NCBI GenBank assembly: GCA_003963115.1
Contig: RXJQ01000066.1
Coordinates: 29,129 to 93,128 of the forward strand
Direction of reading: 5' to 3'
Length of the DNA: 64,000 bases
From: Burkholderiales bacterium
GTDB lineage: Bacteria > Pseudomonadota > Gammaproteobacteria > Burkholderiales > Burkholderiaceae_C
The position numbers were made by a program, and so were the translations under genes. The notes beneath the pieces were generated by a model. The model had not been told where the DNA came from and ran no database searches. It saw nothing but the letters and a program-made list of their open reading frames with translations. The first letter of the stretch is position 1; the number at the start of each line of letters is the position of its first letter. Below are positions 6,790 to 15,010 of the stretch, one piece after another.

Positions 6790-7145
6790 GCTAAGAGTCA
6801 AGATCGGCAATAGCCGGCCCTGATCGCTTCCCACAGGAGGCCTTACCCCCTCTGGGAACCCATCCGGGTTCTGTTTCAAAACATCTTTGACATTGCCCTC
6901 TCCGCAGCGGCCAGTGCAGGCGCGTGCGATCTCGCTCGGTGATCGTTTGCGCAGTACGCGGTGCTTCTCGGGACACCCGGCATTGAGGGCCGAGGGTGTC
7001 TAACGGTTTGTGTTTGCGACGTGCAAACACGAAGGCTGCAGCTCTACGGGCGGCTGCTGCCCAGCTTCCATCTCCCCGCACAAAATTTGCGGGCTTACCA
7101 ATGACCACATTGCTCTGCTGTCAAAAGCACACGCCATGGCCATGA
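6790..7145. ncRNA. Structured non-coding region, possible ncRNA
   Basis: A 350-bp stretch with no credible gene but four perfect inverted repeats: GAACCC/GGGTTC (6856-6871), GACACCC/GGGTGTC (6972-7000), GTGTTTGC/GCAAACAC (7010-7030) and CCCGCA/TGCGGG (7075-7093), plus a GGGC/GCCC pair at 7048-7062. The 105-codon minus-strand frame across it is Arg-rich, has no ribosome site and resembles no protein. The density of stems suggests a folded RNA or a DNA site; the strand cannot be decided. Confidence 0.35.
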
Positions 7146-7164
7146 GAAAGCCCGCTACGGGCAA
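7146..7164 (-). terminator. Terminator of the DUF3275 gene
   Basis: GCCCG (7150-7154) and CGGGC (7158-7162) form a short stem. On the minus strand it is preceded by TTTTTG and followed by TTTC, fitting a weak intrinsic terminator about 85 nt after the stop at 7245. Confidence 0.45.
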
Positions 7165-7244
7165 AAACGCGAGTGGATAGGGACTACGTACCTGAAAGGC
7201 GAAAATTGCAACCAGGCGCCTCTAGGCTCTGGTTGCTCAATCGG

Positions 7245-7850
7245 TCAGGGAGTCTTGTGATAGGTCTGGGTCTTGGAGTTGAACTCGTAGCCCAGTTGAA
7301 CCATACGCGCTGCTTGATTGCGGAACCTCACACGATCACTGATGGTGGGATCCAGTTTGATCGAGCAGGTGTTGGCATCGAGGGCGTCAAAGATTTCATC
7401 GCCGAACAAGGCACGATCCTTATCGGTAAGACCTTGCTCGCCAGACTTGCGTGTTGGCTTGCCAGATCCGCCTGTCAGCTTATTGATGGCGGGTTTGGCG
7501 GCAGGAACATCGTCCTTGGGTACGCGCACAGGCGGATTTTCTTCTGCAGGGTCCAGCTCGCGTTCTTCGATGCGCTTCCTTGGCGCGTTGCGTTCACTGT
7601 CGACCTGGAGGTCCTGCAAGCGTGCACGCATTTCAGTAACGGCACGACCGTAAGAGTCAATGTACTGAGCCATGTAGAACTCAGCGACCCAAAACGTGCC
7701 CTTGTATTCGCCTTCGTCGAATTGGTCCAGCAACGGGTCTTTGACCTTGAACTCACCAACATCAGTGAGCAAGTCGGCCACGCAGAATGGCCCGTTGCGG
7801 CTCTGCTTGATCCTTTTGACCAGCAGTGTGCCTTTGATGGAAATCGTCAT
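7245..7850 (-). CDS. DUF3275 family protein of ICE backbones
   Basis: A 201-residue protein matching the DUF3275 pattern known from PFGI-1/ICEclc-type elements. It opens with MTISIKGTLLVKRI and GPFCVADLLTDVGEFKVKDPLLDQFDEGEYKGTFWVAEFY, then has a variable Lys/Pro-rich linker and ends YEFNSKTQTY. The N-terminal part looks like an OB-type beta barrel, but function is unknown; in related elements it is found among replication and maintenance genes. CGGAGAG before the ATG supports the start. Upstream is leader copy 5 of the pseudoknot family, and upstream of that the STY4534-like gene. Confidence 0.8.
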   Translation of the reverse strand: MTISIKGTLLVKRIKQSRNGPFCVADLLTDVGEFKVKDPLLDQFDEGEYKGTFWVAEFYMAQYIDSYGRAVTEMRARLQDLQVDSERNAPRKRIEERELDPAEENPPVRVPKDDVPAAKPAINKLTGGSGKPTRKSGEQGLTDKDRALFGDEIFDALDANTCSIKLDPTISDRVRFRNQAARMVQLGYEFNSKTQTYHKTP

Positions 7851-8115
7851 GTGACTCTCCGGTGGGTTGAAATTGACCGGGAGTCGCCACCTGATCGGGA
7901 GCTATCCCGATGGTGGTTGAGATCTGGCTCGCGCCAGCGATCTCTAGTGAAAGCAGCCAGTCGTAACTGGCTGCGGTTTTGAGGCATAGCTCCAGGCTTC
8001 CACACCTGAAACGCGCACATATCGCCGTCAACTTTGCGGGGTTGGCCGGTTAATGTGCTGAATTGACATTGACCCCAGGCTTCGAAAAGCCGTCCACGTC
8101 GCAGGGGTTGACGTG
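7851..8115 (-). promoter_or_regulatory. Candidate structured leader RNA, copy 5 (pseudoknot type, long form)
   Basis: CACGT and ACGTG (8095-8115) pair around the loop CAACCCCTGCG on the minus strand. A GGCTT-ttcg-AAGCC hairpin follows, then GGGGT (8072-8076), complementary to loop ACCCC and followed by CAATGT. The distance to the gene start (7850) is about twice that of the other copies. A separate ATCGGGA/TCCCGAT hairpin lies nearer the ATG. Confidence 0.5.
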
Positions 8116-8235
8116 ACTCAGTGCTGCCTCTTTCGAGGACAAGCGGTCCAGGTTTTGATTACCGTTAAAAACTGGAAAACACGGGGATAAATCTGGTGAG
8201 CATTGCTCTTTCTGCAGAAGCCCGAAGCCTCTCCA

Positions 8236-8261
8236 GAAAGAGCCCTCGTAAGAGGGGCTCT
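8236..8261 (-). terminator. Terminator of the STY4534-like gene
   Basis: AGAGCCC (8239-8245) pairs with GGGCTCT (8255-8261), extended by an inner TC/GA. On the minus strand it is followed by TTTC, about 70 nt past the stop at 8330. Confidence 0.5.
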
Positions 8262-8329
8262 GCTGGTCTTTGCTCAGCAAGACAGCCGTAAGGATACCTC
8301 ACGCGCTGTCAAGCTGAACTCAGATTCGC

Positions 8330-9109
8330 TCAATTGTTGGTGCCGGTGCGACCGTAGGAGCGGCCTTGCGAACGCCCACCCTGAGGGGCAGACTGTTCAC
8401 GAGAGCCAAAACGCCCTTGGGACACGTTGCCGCGTCCGCTGAAGCGGTTCCCACTGCCATCCCGCGCAAAGCGCTGAGAACGCTGCTGGCCTTGCTGCTC
8501 GTCGTCACCGTGGTGATCGTCGTGCGGCAGGTCATCATCGCTCGGAGCACCTTGGTGGCCCTGTTGAGATTCTTCTTCGCTGCGGTTTTGCGCACCATCC
8601 TGAGGGTGTTCAGACTCAGGCTGTGCGCCATCACCTTCTTCACCTTCAAGTTGATACACAACCTCCCCATCCACCTTGGCACATGTGATCAGCAGCAAAC
8701 GCCCCTTGACCACTGCGGCAGGCTCGAACGCACCAGTTTCCTGGCCACGCTCGTTACGGATGGGTCGCTCGTAGGCATGGGCATAGATGTCACCAACACG
8801 GAAAGCCACAAAGACCTTCCTGTTGGCGTCAACAGCCTCAGCCAGCGAGTCCACAACGGAGATTGCCTCTTCACCGCTAACACGAAGATCCATGTAGCTG
8901 TAATTCGGCTTATCAACAGGCCCGTGCATCGCATTGATCGCACACGCGAGGAATGATTCAGCCTGACGGCCCTTGCCTTTCGGCTTCACCCAGCGAACAC
9001 GATTCAAGAAACCACAGCCACGAACGTGCAGGTCGAAATATTCCTGCCCATTGCCACCATGAGTGGCGGACTGACGGGTTTGCGATTGAGCTTGATTGAA
9101 CTTAGACAT
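8330..9109 (-). CDS. STY4534/DUF3577 family ICE replication-associated protein
   Basis: A 259-residue protein whose first ~140 residues match the DUF3577 (STY4534) family of ICE proteins: YFDLHVRGCGFLNRVRWVKPKGKGRQAESFLACAINAMHG, with the expected spacing. The family is thought to be replication-linked and nucleic-acid binding, but its role is unproven. The C-terminal ~110 residues are unlike the family core: an acidic/Gln/His segment, then a basic Arg-Gly-Ser-rich tail with several RG and GR steps. The ATG at 9109 has GGAG with good spacing; an upstream extension to 9328 lacks support. Its leader is nearly the same as that of the gene at 2151. Confidence 0.85.
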   Translation of the reverse strand: MSKFNQAQSQTRQSATHGGNGQEYFDLHVRGCGFLNRVRWVKPKGKGRQAESFLACAINAMHGPVDKPNYSYMDLRVSGEEAISVVDSLAEAVDANRKVFVAFRVGDIYAHAYERPIRNERGQETGAFEPAAVVKGRLLLITCAKVDGEVVYQLEGEEGDGAQPESEHPQDGAQNRSEEESQQGHQGAPSDDDLPHDDHHGDDEQQGQQRSQRFARDGSGNRFSGRGNVSQGRFGSREQSAPQGGRSQGRSYGRTGTNN

Positions 9110-9265
9110 AACGATCTCCAATAACGAAAGACGAAAGGGAGACCGTCGAACCCCCATTTGGGATCGAGAAGTGGTCTTCCCGATCGGGGGTTGCAAAAAA
9201 AAGCTACAGTGACTCTGGTCCAACCTTTGGGAGGTTGAATGCGCGGGTTTCAAGAGTTTTCCCGC
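9110..9265 (-). promoter_or_regulatory. Candidate structured leader RNA, copy 3 (pseudoknot type)
   Basis: GCGGG and CCCGC close a 13-nt loop region containing AAACTCTTGAA (9243-9265, minus strand). A CAACCT/AGGTTG hairpin follows. AGAGT (9212-9216) is complementary to the altered loop ACTCT, followed by CACTGTA, then AACCCCCGATCGGGAAGACC as in copy 1. The loop change C to T is matched by G to A in the downstream partner. Confidence 0.65.
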
Positions 9266-9299
9266 CTCAAAATGCCCACAAGGAGCAAATTCAGTGGTA

Positions 9300-9328
9300 A
9301 CGGTAGTCGTTGCCAAGTCGCTTGTCAA
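9300..9328 (-). promoter_or_regulatory. Possible sigma-70 promoter upstream of leader copy 3
   Basis: On the minus strand TTGACA (9323-9328) is separated by 17 bp from TACCGT (9300-9305). Transcription would start near 9293, so the hairpins at 9243-9265 and beyond would be in the RNA. The -10 match is only partial. Confidence 0.35.
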
Positions 9329-9576
9329 GACTTCGGCGAATCACCAAGTTCCTTCTGCCTCAGTTTCATTCCGCTGGTGATCATCATTGCAACAACCGCC
9401 ACCGCAGTTGCCCACCGCAGCACAGGCCACCAGTCGAACGAATTAGCTGCCAGGCAAGCAACACAGGCTAGCGCGTAAGCCGTTGCGGTTGACTCAAACC
9501 CAGCCTCTCGAAGTGTCTTGACCTGCAGCACGCAACACACACCAAAGACGATGGCCATGATGGCAAGCTCGTTCAT
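9325..9576 (-). CDS. Small membrane protein, 83 aa
   Basis: Three hydrophobic segments (residues ~3-20, ~32-48 and ~54-70) separated by short polar loops predict a three-pass inner-membrane protein. I recognise no family. The start MNELAIMAIVF at 9576 has GGAG 6 nt upstream; an extension to 9597 is not supported. It lies upstream of the STY4534-like gene and downstream of the SNF2 helicase gene, with room for a promoter between it and each neighbour, and its 3' end overlaps a possible promoter for the next transcript. Confidence 0.6.
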   Translation of the reverse strand: MNELAIMAIVFGVCCVLQVKTLREAGFESTATAYALACVACLAANSFDWWPVLRWATAVAVVAMMITSGMKLRQKELGDSPKS

Positions 9577-9741
9577 ACGCAACTCCAATCCAGGCAAGCA
9601 CGGAGGCCACCATCATCCCTTGGAGCCCGGAATCCAGAGGAAACAATGCACGGACATCTTCCCATTGAACAGAATCAGTTGAACATCGATATAAAAGGTT
9701 CATCCCGCACTTCTTCCCGAGGTCACCCCTTCTGGTATCAC

Positions 9742-10008
9742 TCAAGCCGCGCGCAACTCATCCGCTGAGACTTCTATCTCGTGTGTGACGATGACCTCTT
9801 GCTCAAGGACATCAATTGAGTCCACCCCCATCAACGTCTCTACTTGATCAGGAACATCATCGACTCGCTGGGGAACATGTTCCACCCATCGAATCAAACG
9901 CCTCTCACCACGTGCAGCCACGACTTCACACCACCCATGAAAGCGATGCATTGCCCGACTGCCAGGCGCAAAACGCTTCGGGTGCGAGTTGATTGAAACC
10001 ACGTTCAT
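9742..10008 (-). CDS. Hypothetical protein, 88 aa
   Basis: Small acidic protein starting MNVVSINSHPKRFAPGSRAMHRFHGWCEVVAARGERRLIRWVEH and ending in a run of Asp/Glu/Val. The N-terminal part looks like a small beta-rich fold; no family recognised. AAGGAG lies 8 nt before the ATG. The start is only 12 nt after the stop of the SNF2 helicase gene, so the two are almost surely co-transcribed and it may act with the helicase. Confidence 0.65.
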   Translation of the reverse strand: MNVVSINSHPKRFAPGSRAMHRFHGWCEVVAARGERRLIRWVEHVPQRVDDVPDQVETLMGVDSIDVLEQEVIVTHEIEVSADELRAA

Positions 10009-10020
10009 TGGATCTTCTCC

Positions 10021-11970
10021 TTACGCTGGAAGGCATGCCATGACAGCAGCCTCCACCACATCTTGCTCAAGCTCGGTCTTGGCTTCCAACAGGGCCCAGA
10101 CTTGCTCATCAATGGTTCCAGGGATGATTGGGGCAAGCACGATGACATCGCGCTTCTGTCCCAGCCTATATGCTCGATCCTCAGCCTGCCTCATCAAGGC
10201 AGGCGTCCAGGGTAGCGAGCAAAACAGCACATAGTTGGCTGCCGTCAATGTGATGCCGACACCAGCAGCCAGCGTCGTACCGATGAAGACGCGCGATGTC
10301 GGATCATTTTGAAAGGCATCAATGGCCTTCTGTCGCTTAACTGGTGCATCACTGCCCACTAGCGACACGCATCCGATGCCACAAGCGTTGAGCGTTCTCT
10401 TCAACGCTTCAACTGTGGCCATGTACTCCGTGAAGATGATGATCTTGTCATCCTCACCAAGTGACTGGATCGTCTCAACAACGAAGTCAAACTTGAGCGC
10501 CTCTAGCGTCTGCCGAAGTTTGACGATCTTGGGCATGACCATCATCGACATGTCGTCAAGGATGGACTTGTAGGTGCCAAGACCTTCAGCTGGCGAGATG
10601 TACCGAACCTGCTTAGTCTTGATCCCAAGATCCTTGAGCACGTTCTTGCGACGTCGGATCATCCAATGAGACAACTCCGACGCTAACAAGCTTCGCTTGT
10701 CTTTCCCACCGCTATACTGCTTTCTGAAATCAGTCAGCGGCATCATGCCCAGAGGGTGTCCCGTCAACCTCAACAGCGTGTGCAACTCAATCTCTCGATT
10801 GAGCAACGGCGTGCCAGTGATGATGAATTTGCGGGGGATGCGCTCTGCGATGATGAAAGCGTTTCGCGTCCTGCCAGCCTCGTGCTCTTTGAGATTGTGA
10901 GCCTCGTCTACGAGAATGGTTTTGAACCTAAGACCCGTCTCTTTGACAAGCCCTCCCAGTCTCTCGTAATTGGTGATCACCCATTGGCAACCATAGAGTG
11001 TTGCCATCCTGTCTTCGCCGCCCATGCCAACGATGGCATTTGGAAAGACAGCCTTGATCTCACGCTCCCAGTTAATGCGAAGTGATGCCGGGCAGACCAC
11101 CAACACTCGATCGTCAGGAGCGAATCCTGCGGACAAGCGCCCTGCCACAACGGCTTGGCGAGACTTGCCCAGACCCATGTCATCACCTAACAAGCAGCCC
11201 GATCGCGCCAGCAGAAATCGAACACCTGCTGTCTGATAGTCACGGAGTCCTGCTTCTACCGATATGCGTTGAAGTTGGTCCTCATCCACATCAAGCATGG
11301 CCATTGGCTCAACCATCGTGGATAGGAACCCTGAACCCCCTTCTTCCTCACCGCCCAAACCATCGCCGCGGGGCGGTGTTGCTGCAGGCACGGTGATAGG
11401 AGCCTGCGATTTCGGCGCTCCAACCAGGTCCTCCAGCACCACAGGTCGCTCATGCACAAACACGAAGTCTGGAGATATGCCAGCAATGTCTTTCAGGGCC
11501 CGCAGAATGTCGCCAGCAGGCCGACGCACCTCCCAGGCCTGCGCGAACTTGTGAAAGCGCCCCTGCAGGGCACGCATGGCCTTGATGGTTGATCGGTCGT
11601 ACAGAAAGCTGACGGCCATACCACCGACTGTCAACGGGAAAACCTGTACGTCCAACATCTGTGTGAAGTAATCGGGCTCAAGTTGTGCAAGCCCCTTCTT
11701 CACCGCATCTTCAACAGCCCCCATCTCAAACACATCGGCGTGCTCCTGGTACACGTACCGCAAACCTGACGCCACCCTACTGGGCGGCACGGCATCGAGC
11801 ACCCACATACGGCGCGGAGCACACCAAACGGCCTCTAACGTGGACGACAGCAGCTTGCTTGCTCCATCAACATACGACAGAGATAGCCCTATGCGTAGCC
11901 CGTCACCCACGCACTTAGAGATCAGCTCCTTCTTTGCGATCAGAACTGGGGTGGGTTCAAACGGAGGCAT
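10021..11970 (-). CDS. SNF2-family DNA translocase/helicase
   Basis: A 649-residue SNF2-type ATPase. After ~230 N-terminal residues the core starts GLRDYQTAGVRFLL, with Walker A DMGLGKS near residue 265, DEAH near 352 (ILVDEAHNLK), motif III-like TGTPLLN, and a C-terminal RecA lobe with TTLAAGVGITLTAA and the arginine-finger motif QAEDRAYRLGQ. The compact C-terminal part and the QAEDRAYRLGQ motif recall SMARCAL1-like annealing helicases rather than chromatin remodellers. Likely role: ATP-driven movement on double-stranded DNA, for example in replication-fork handling or defence. It is unusual in this backbone, where topB often follows ssb. No ribosome site is obvious at the ATG. Confidence 0.85.
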   Translation of the reverse strand: MPPFEPTPVLIAKKELISKCVGDGLRIGLSLSYVDGASKLLSSTLEAVWCAPRRMWVLDAVPPSRVASGLRYVYQEHADVFEMGAVEDAVKKGLAQLEPDYFTQMLDVQVFPLTVGGMAVSFLYDRSTIKAMRALQGRFHKFAQAWEVRRPAGDILRALKDIAGISPDFVFVHERPVVLEDLVGAPKSQAPITVPAATPPRGDGLGGEEEGGSGFLSTMVEPMAMLDVDEDQLQRISVEAGLRDYQTAGVRFLLARSGCLLGDDMGLGKSRQAVVAGRLSAGFAPDDRVLVVCPASLRINWEREIKAVFPNAIVGMGGEDRMATLYGCQWVITNYERLGGLVKETGLRFKTILVDEAHNLKEHEAGRTRNAFIIAERIPRKFIITGTPLLNREIELHTLLRLTGHPLGMMPLTDFRKQYSGGKDKRSLLASELSHWMIRRRKNVLKDLGIKTKQVRYISPAEGLGTYKSILDDMSMMVMPKIVKLRQTLEALKFDFVVETIQSLGEDDKIIIFTEYMATVEALKRTLNACGIGCVSLVGSDAPVKRQKAIDAFQNDPTSRVFIGTTLAAGVGITLTAANYVLFCSLPWTPALMRQAEDRAYRLGQKRDVIVLAPIIPGTIDEQVWALLEAKTELEQDVVEAAVMACLPA

Positions 11971-12032
11971 CCGGATTTAGATCCTGGTTAACAATTTAAG
12001 CTGCTACAACCTGGCTTTTGAATACAGTGCCC

Positions 12033-12659
12033 CTATTTCCCAAGGGAGTCTCTGATGAGCTTTTGCACGGATTGGTGAAAAGAAACCGTACCTACCTGTG
12101 GATCGCGCGAGGTGGTGCAATATTTGGCGGAAACATCAGCTCCGGCGCCATTTTTGGAAAACTCTAAGTCCAGCCACATTGCATCAGACATCCCAGAGGC
12201 CCGAACATAGTTCACCGACTGCGCCAAGTGATAATAAGCACCGGCCTGTTTCTCGTGCTTATATCCATCATCAACGACATACAGCCGGTCAACCGTCTTG
12301 CGAATGACAGCAATTTGATCTGGCGACTTAAAGTTGAATGACTTCATCGCTCGCGCATAGAGCGTGTCGACATCAGCATGAGTGGTGAAGTCAGTCATCA
12401 TCCGACAGCCACGCGCAGCTGGCCACGCCGCATTGCTGGTACCAGGGGCACCATCTGGAACACTGACCACGCCAGCAGGCACGCTGACAGGCGTGGTCGA
12501 AGCGGTCGCGCCAACCTTTGGCGCGTCGCCAGCAGATTGGATCTTGAGCATCCCCCCCAAGGTCGGGTCGAGGTTGCTACAGCCAGCGATGCTCAGTGCT
12601 CCACCCACAAGGACGGCAACTTGTAAGTATTGGCCAATTGATCGACAGAAGTGGTTCAT
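12033..12659 (-). CDS. Putative lipoprotein, 208 aa
   Basis: The N-terminus has a hydrophobic signal peptide ending in the lipobox LSIAGC (Cys27), predicting an outer- or inner-membrane lipoprotein in the periplasm. A Thr/Val/Pro-rich linker (residues ~45-75) leads to a globular domain beginning CRMMTDFTTHADVDTLYARAMKSFNFKSP, which I do not recognise. GAGG precedes the ATG. It lies alone between the helicase gene and ssb, with a 300-bp non-coding region upstream. A role in surface or mating-channel function is only a guess from location in a conjugative element. Confidence 0.7.
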   Translation of the reverse strand: MNHFCRSIGQYLQVAVLVGGALSIAGCSNLDPTLGGMLKIQSAGDAPKVGATASTTPVSVPAGVVSVPDGAPGTSNAAWPAARGCRMMTDFTTHADVDTLYARAMKSFNFKSPDQIAVIRKTVDRLYVVDDGYKHEKQAGAYYHLAQSVNYVRASGMSDAMWLDLEFSKNGAGADVSAKYCTTSRDPQVGTVSFHQSVQKLIRDSLGK

Positions 12660-12961
12660 GTGGTCCTCATTCGGAAGCTGCTAGGAACCTCAGAACCTTG
12701 TCGATAACGCAATGTTGTTCTTGGAACACCTAGAGCAGGTTAAGGCTGTTTCGGCGCATACAACTAATTGCAAAGGGAATCCAGCAAACTCCCGCCGTAC
12801 TGCTATTTCAAATAAGTACTTTTGCTTGAAGCTGGCAAAATCGTCAAGCTGCTTCACGCAGAAATACTCATTTGCTCCATAATATTCCGTACTTCTTTCG
12901 CTATCTATTATTTTAGCCCGTATATTTTGTTTAGGAATGTGACTGGAGGGCTATTTATCTA
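12660..12961. other. Non-coding region between ssb and the lipoprotein gene
   Basis: About 300 bp, AT-richer than the surroundings, with no credible gene and no copy of the leader-RNA motif. It should hold the terminator of the ssb transcript and the promoter of the lipoprotein gene, but I cannot place either with confidence. Confidence 0.4.
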
Positions 12962-13363
12962 TCAGTAACCGGCAGCTTCCGGCTGCTCCGCACGTTCACG
13001 TGGGGGCCGGAATTTAATCTCGTCAATACGCGAGAGAACAAGGTGCACGTCATCTGCCCTGACCTGGAACGCCTGGACCTCTTTGCCATCATCGTCGTGA
13101 GCAAGAAACTCGCGGAGTTCGCCCTCGACCTTCACCCGAGCGCCCTTGCGCAGCAACTTGGCGCAGGCCTCGGCCTTTGCTTCGTAAATTTGGACCGGCA
13201 TCCAGAAACCACCCACTTGCACGGGGTTGCCTTCGCTGTCCTGCGACCAGCGATCAAAAAAGACTCGCATCTCCGCGACCTTGAACTCACCATTGGGTCC
13301 CTTCGCAACCTTCAAGGTTGGTGCGTCACCAAGGTTCCCTTTTCCATCAAAAGTATTGGGCAT
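12962..13363 (-). CDS. ssb: Single-stranded DNA-binding protein (SSB)
   Basis: A 133-residue OB-fold protein of the SSB family as found in PFGI-type ICEs. It begins MPNTFDGKGNLGDAPTLKV and has the core VAEMRVFFDRWSQDSEGN, FWMPVQIYEAKAEACAKLLRKGARVKVEGELREF. It would coat single-stranded DNA during replication and after conjugative entry. The ATG at 13363 has a perfect AGGAGG site 8 nt upstream, so a longer reading frame to 13426 is rejected. The C-terminus (EQPEAAGY) lacks the classical DDDIPF-type acidic tip of chromosomal SSB, which suggests it may not recruit the host's SSB partners in the usual way. Confidence 0.9.
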   Translation of the reverse strand: MPNTFDGKGNLGDAPTLKVAKGPNGEFKVAEMRVFFDRWSQDSEGNPVQVGGFWMPVQIYEAKAEACAKLLRKGARVKVEGELREFLAHDDDGKEVQAFQVRADDVHLVLSRIDEIKFRPPRERAEQPEAAGY

Positions 13364-13447
13364 AACAGCCTCCTGTCGGCGCGGGTAAAAAAGCCGAGGG
13401 TCCTGCGCCAGCAGACCACCAGCCAAGTCGCATTGCGACGAATCAAC

Positions 13448-14131
13448 TCAGAACTCAAACAAACCTCTCTCAAAGTCAGCTTTGACTCGATCTGGTCCCA
13501 AGAACTTGTAGCCCATCAGGTTCTCACGCTCCAGGCCTGTTTCAGCCAGATAGCTTTCCACGTCCTTCGCCGCGAAGCGCTCCAACGCACCTGACTCAAA
13601 CACCACCTGATAGACCTCACCCTCGATCCCACGCTCCAAACCAACCACGATGCCTCGCATCCCTTCGTCAATGTCGTCACCAAGGTATCGACTCACAACA
13701 AGGATCGTTCCAACCACCAGGTAGTCCTGATATTCGAATCCTGGCTCCTTCGGTTTCGAACGAGGCCGACGCAGAGCGTCTGCCCGACCTTCGGAAAGTG
13801 CTCTTAGCCACGAAGGCGGCAACGGGATTGGTCTTCCACGCCGAGGCAACCCACGGACAGCATGATCAAAGTAGATCGGCCGGTTCACGTTGCCAGCAAG
13901 CCTGGTCAACCACTCAGGGCTCACATCCCAATAAAGAGCCAGGTCCTTGAGCTTCCATCCTTTCGCGTACAAAGCAGCCTTGAACTGAACGGGAGACAAC
14001 CGACGATACAAACGCTCAGCTTGCTGGTCAGTCAGCAGTAGGGGAGGGAGGTGGCCCTTACCAGAGTGCTCAGTCAAGTCGTTGTCAGCTTTTGTTTTCA
14101 AATGATAACTTGATCCATCGATCAAGTCCAC
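13448..14131 (-). CDS. Hypothetical protein with HTH-like segment, 227 aa
   Basis: Unknown protein. Residues ~48-80 (PVQFKAALYAKGWKLKDLALYWDVSPEWLTRLAGN) look like a Cro/XRE-type helix-turn-helix. They are followed by a basic Pro/Arg-rich stretch and a C-terminal half with LVVGTILVVSRYLGDDIDEGMRGIVVGLERGIEGEVYQVVFESG, which looks like a small beta barrel. DNA binding is plausible. The start is uncertain: a GTG at 14131 gives the longest frame but shows no clear ribosome site. It lies between ssb and the DUF3158 gene, as similar genes do in related ICEs. Confidence 0.65.
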   Translation of the reverse strand: MDLIDGSSYHLKTKADNDLTEHSGKGHLPPLLLTDQQAERLYRRLSPVQFKAALYAKGWKLKDLALYWDVSPEWLTRLAGNVNRPIYFDHAVRGLPRRGRPIPLPPSWLRALSEGRADALRRPRSKPKEPGFEYQDYLVVGTILVVSRYLGDDIDEGMRGIVVGLERGIEGEVYQVVFESGALERFAAKDVESYLAETGLERENLMGYKFLGPDRVKADFERGLFEF

Positions 14132-14256
14132 AACGAAAATTAAGTCTCAAAACTCGATATAAGTTGTTGATTCACTTATATATTTTATTGATCTAGAAAA
14201 CGGACATCATTACACCGAAAAAAACACCGCAGAGCCGCAGATGCACCACGCAAGGT

Positions 14257-14898
14257 TCAGATCTCCTCTGGCAGCTTACGAGAGGAAGAGGGCAGGGCGA
14301 TCTGAATTTCGTCCTGATCCACCCCACGCTTGGCCAAGATCTCTGCAGTACGAAGCGCCGCCCTCGCGTCCTTCTCCTGTTCGTTTAGAGCCACTGCGGT
14401 AGCGTTGGTCGTGCGATACCACTGCGCCAGTTCCCACTCCAAAGGGGCCAGCCATTGCTCCAAGTCACGCCATGCAATGTGACTGGTCTTCTCCACTGTT
14501 CCAGCCCGCCGCCAACGTAGCGACGCTTGACCGCTGGAAGCCCGAGCATGAACAGTCAGGTAGATTTGCCTGCCTTTGACTGACTTACTCAGCTCGGCAA
14601 GTTGACGCATTTCCTCATGAATCTTGTCAACAGCGTCTTGCGCTTCCCGGAGGCGCCTTCCGGCGCCCCTACCCTTAAAGGGCTTTAGGTCAACATGTTG
14701 TTGACCATCCTTGGCATCAGCCATCACAGACTGTGTTGACAAGGCAGCAGCATCATCGTCTTCTACCCAGCTTGGATGAGTTGCGGCAGCCACCGGCTTC
14801 TTCAACAGCACTGGCTTGAAGAGGGCATCAGTCGCAGATCCGCCTGAAGCCACAGCCTCAACTTGATCCAGCACCGACCGAAGCCCCGCCTGTTCCAT
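14257..14898 (-). CDS. DUF3158 family ICE protein
   Basis: About 213 residues matching DUF3158, a conserved partner of ssb and TIGR03761 in PFGI-1/ICEclc-type backbones. Visible family features are the helical RLREAQDAVDKIHEEMRQLAELSKSVKGRQIYLTVHARASSGQASLRWRR and the later LEWELAQWYRTTNATAVALNEQEKDARAALRTAEIL. Function is unknown; the basic face and SSB-like neighbourhood suggest nucleic-acid transactions. I place the start at 14898 (MEQAGLRSVLDQ) because AAGGA lies 6 nt upstream; a TTG at 14979 would add 27 residues. It follows the TIGR03761 gene closely. Confidence 0.8.
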   Translation of the reverse strand: MEQAGLRSVLDQVEAVASGGSATDALFKPVLLKKPVAAATHPSWVEDDDAAALSTQSVMADAKDGQQHVDLKPFKGRGAGRRLREAQDAVDKIHEEMRQLAELSKSVKGRQIYLTVHARASSGQASLRWRRAGTVEKTSHIAWRDLEQWLAPLEWELAQWYRTTNATAVALNEQEKDARAALRTAEILAKRGVDQDEIQIALPSSSRKLPEEI

Positions 14899-15010
14899 GC
14901 CAATCCTTTCAAGTCCCATTGTTCCAATCCCAACCTGGTTCTGGCGCTTGGAGCAGCGATAGCTGCACCCTTTCAACACAAACCTTTTCGCTCACCCCTT
15001 TGAGCCATCC

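Noticed and set aside
6791..7108. 105-codon minus-strand frame in the structured region
   Set aside because: Arg-rich, no ribosome site, and the DNA is explained better by perfect inverted repeats.
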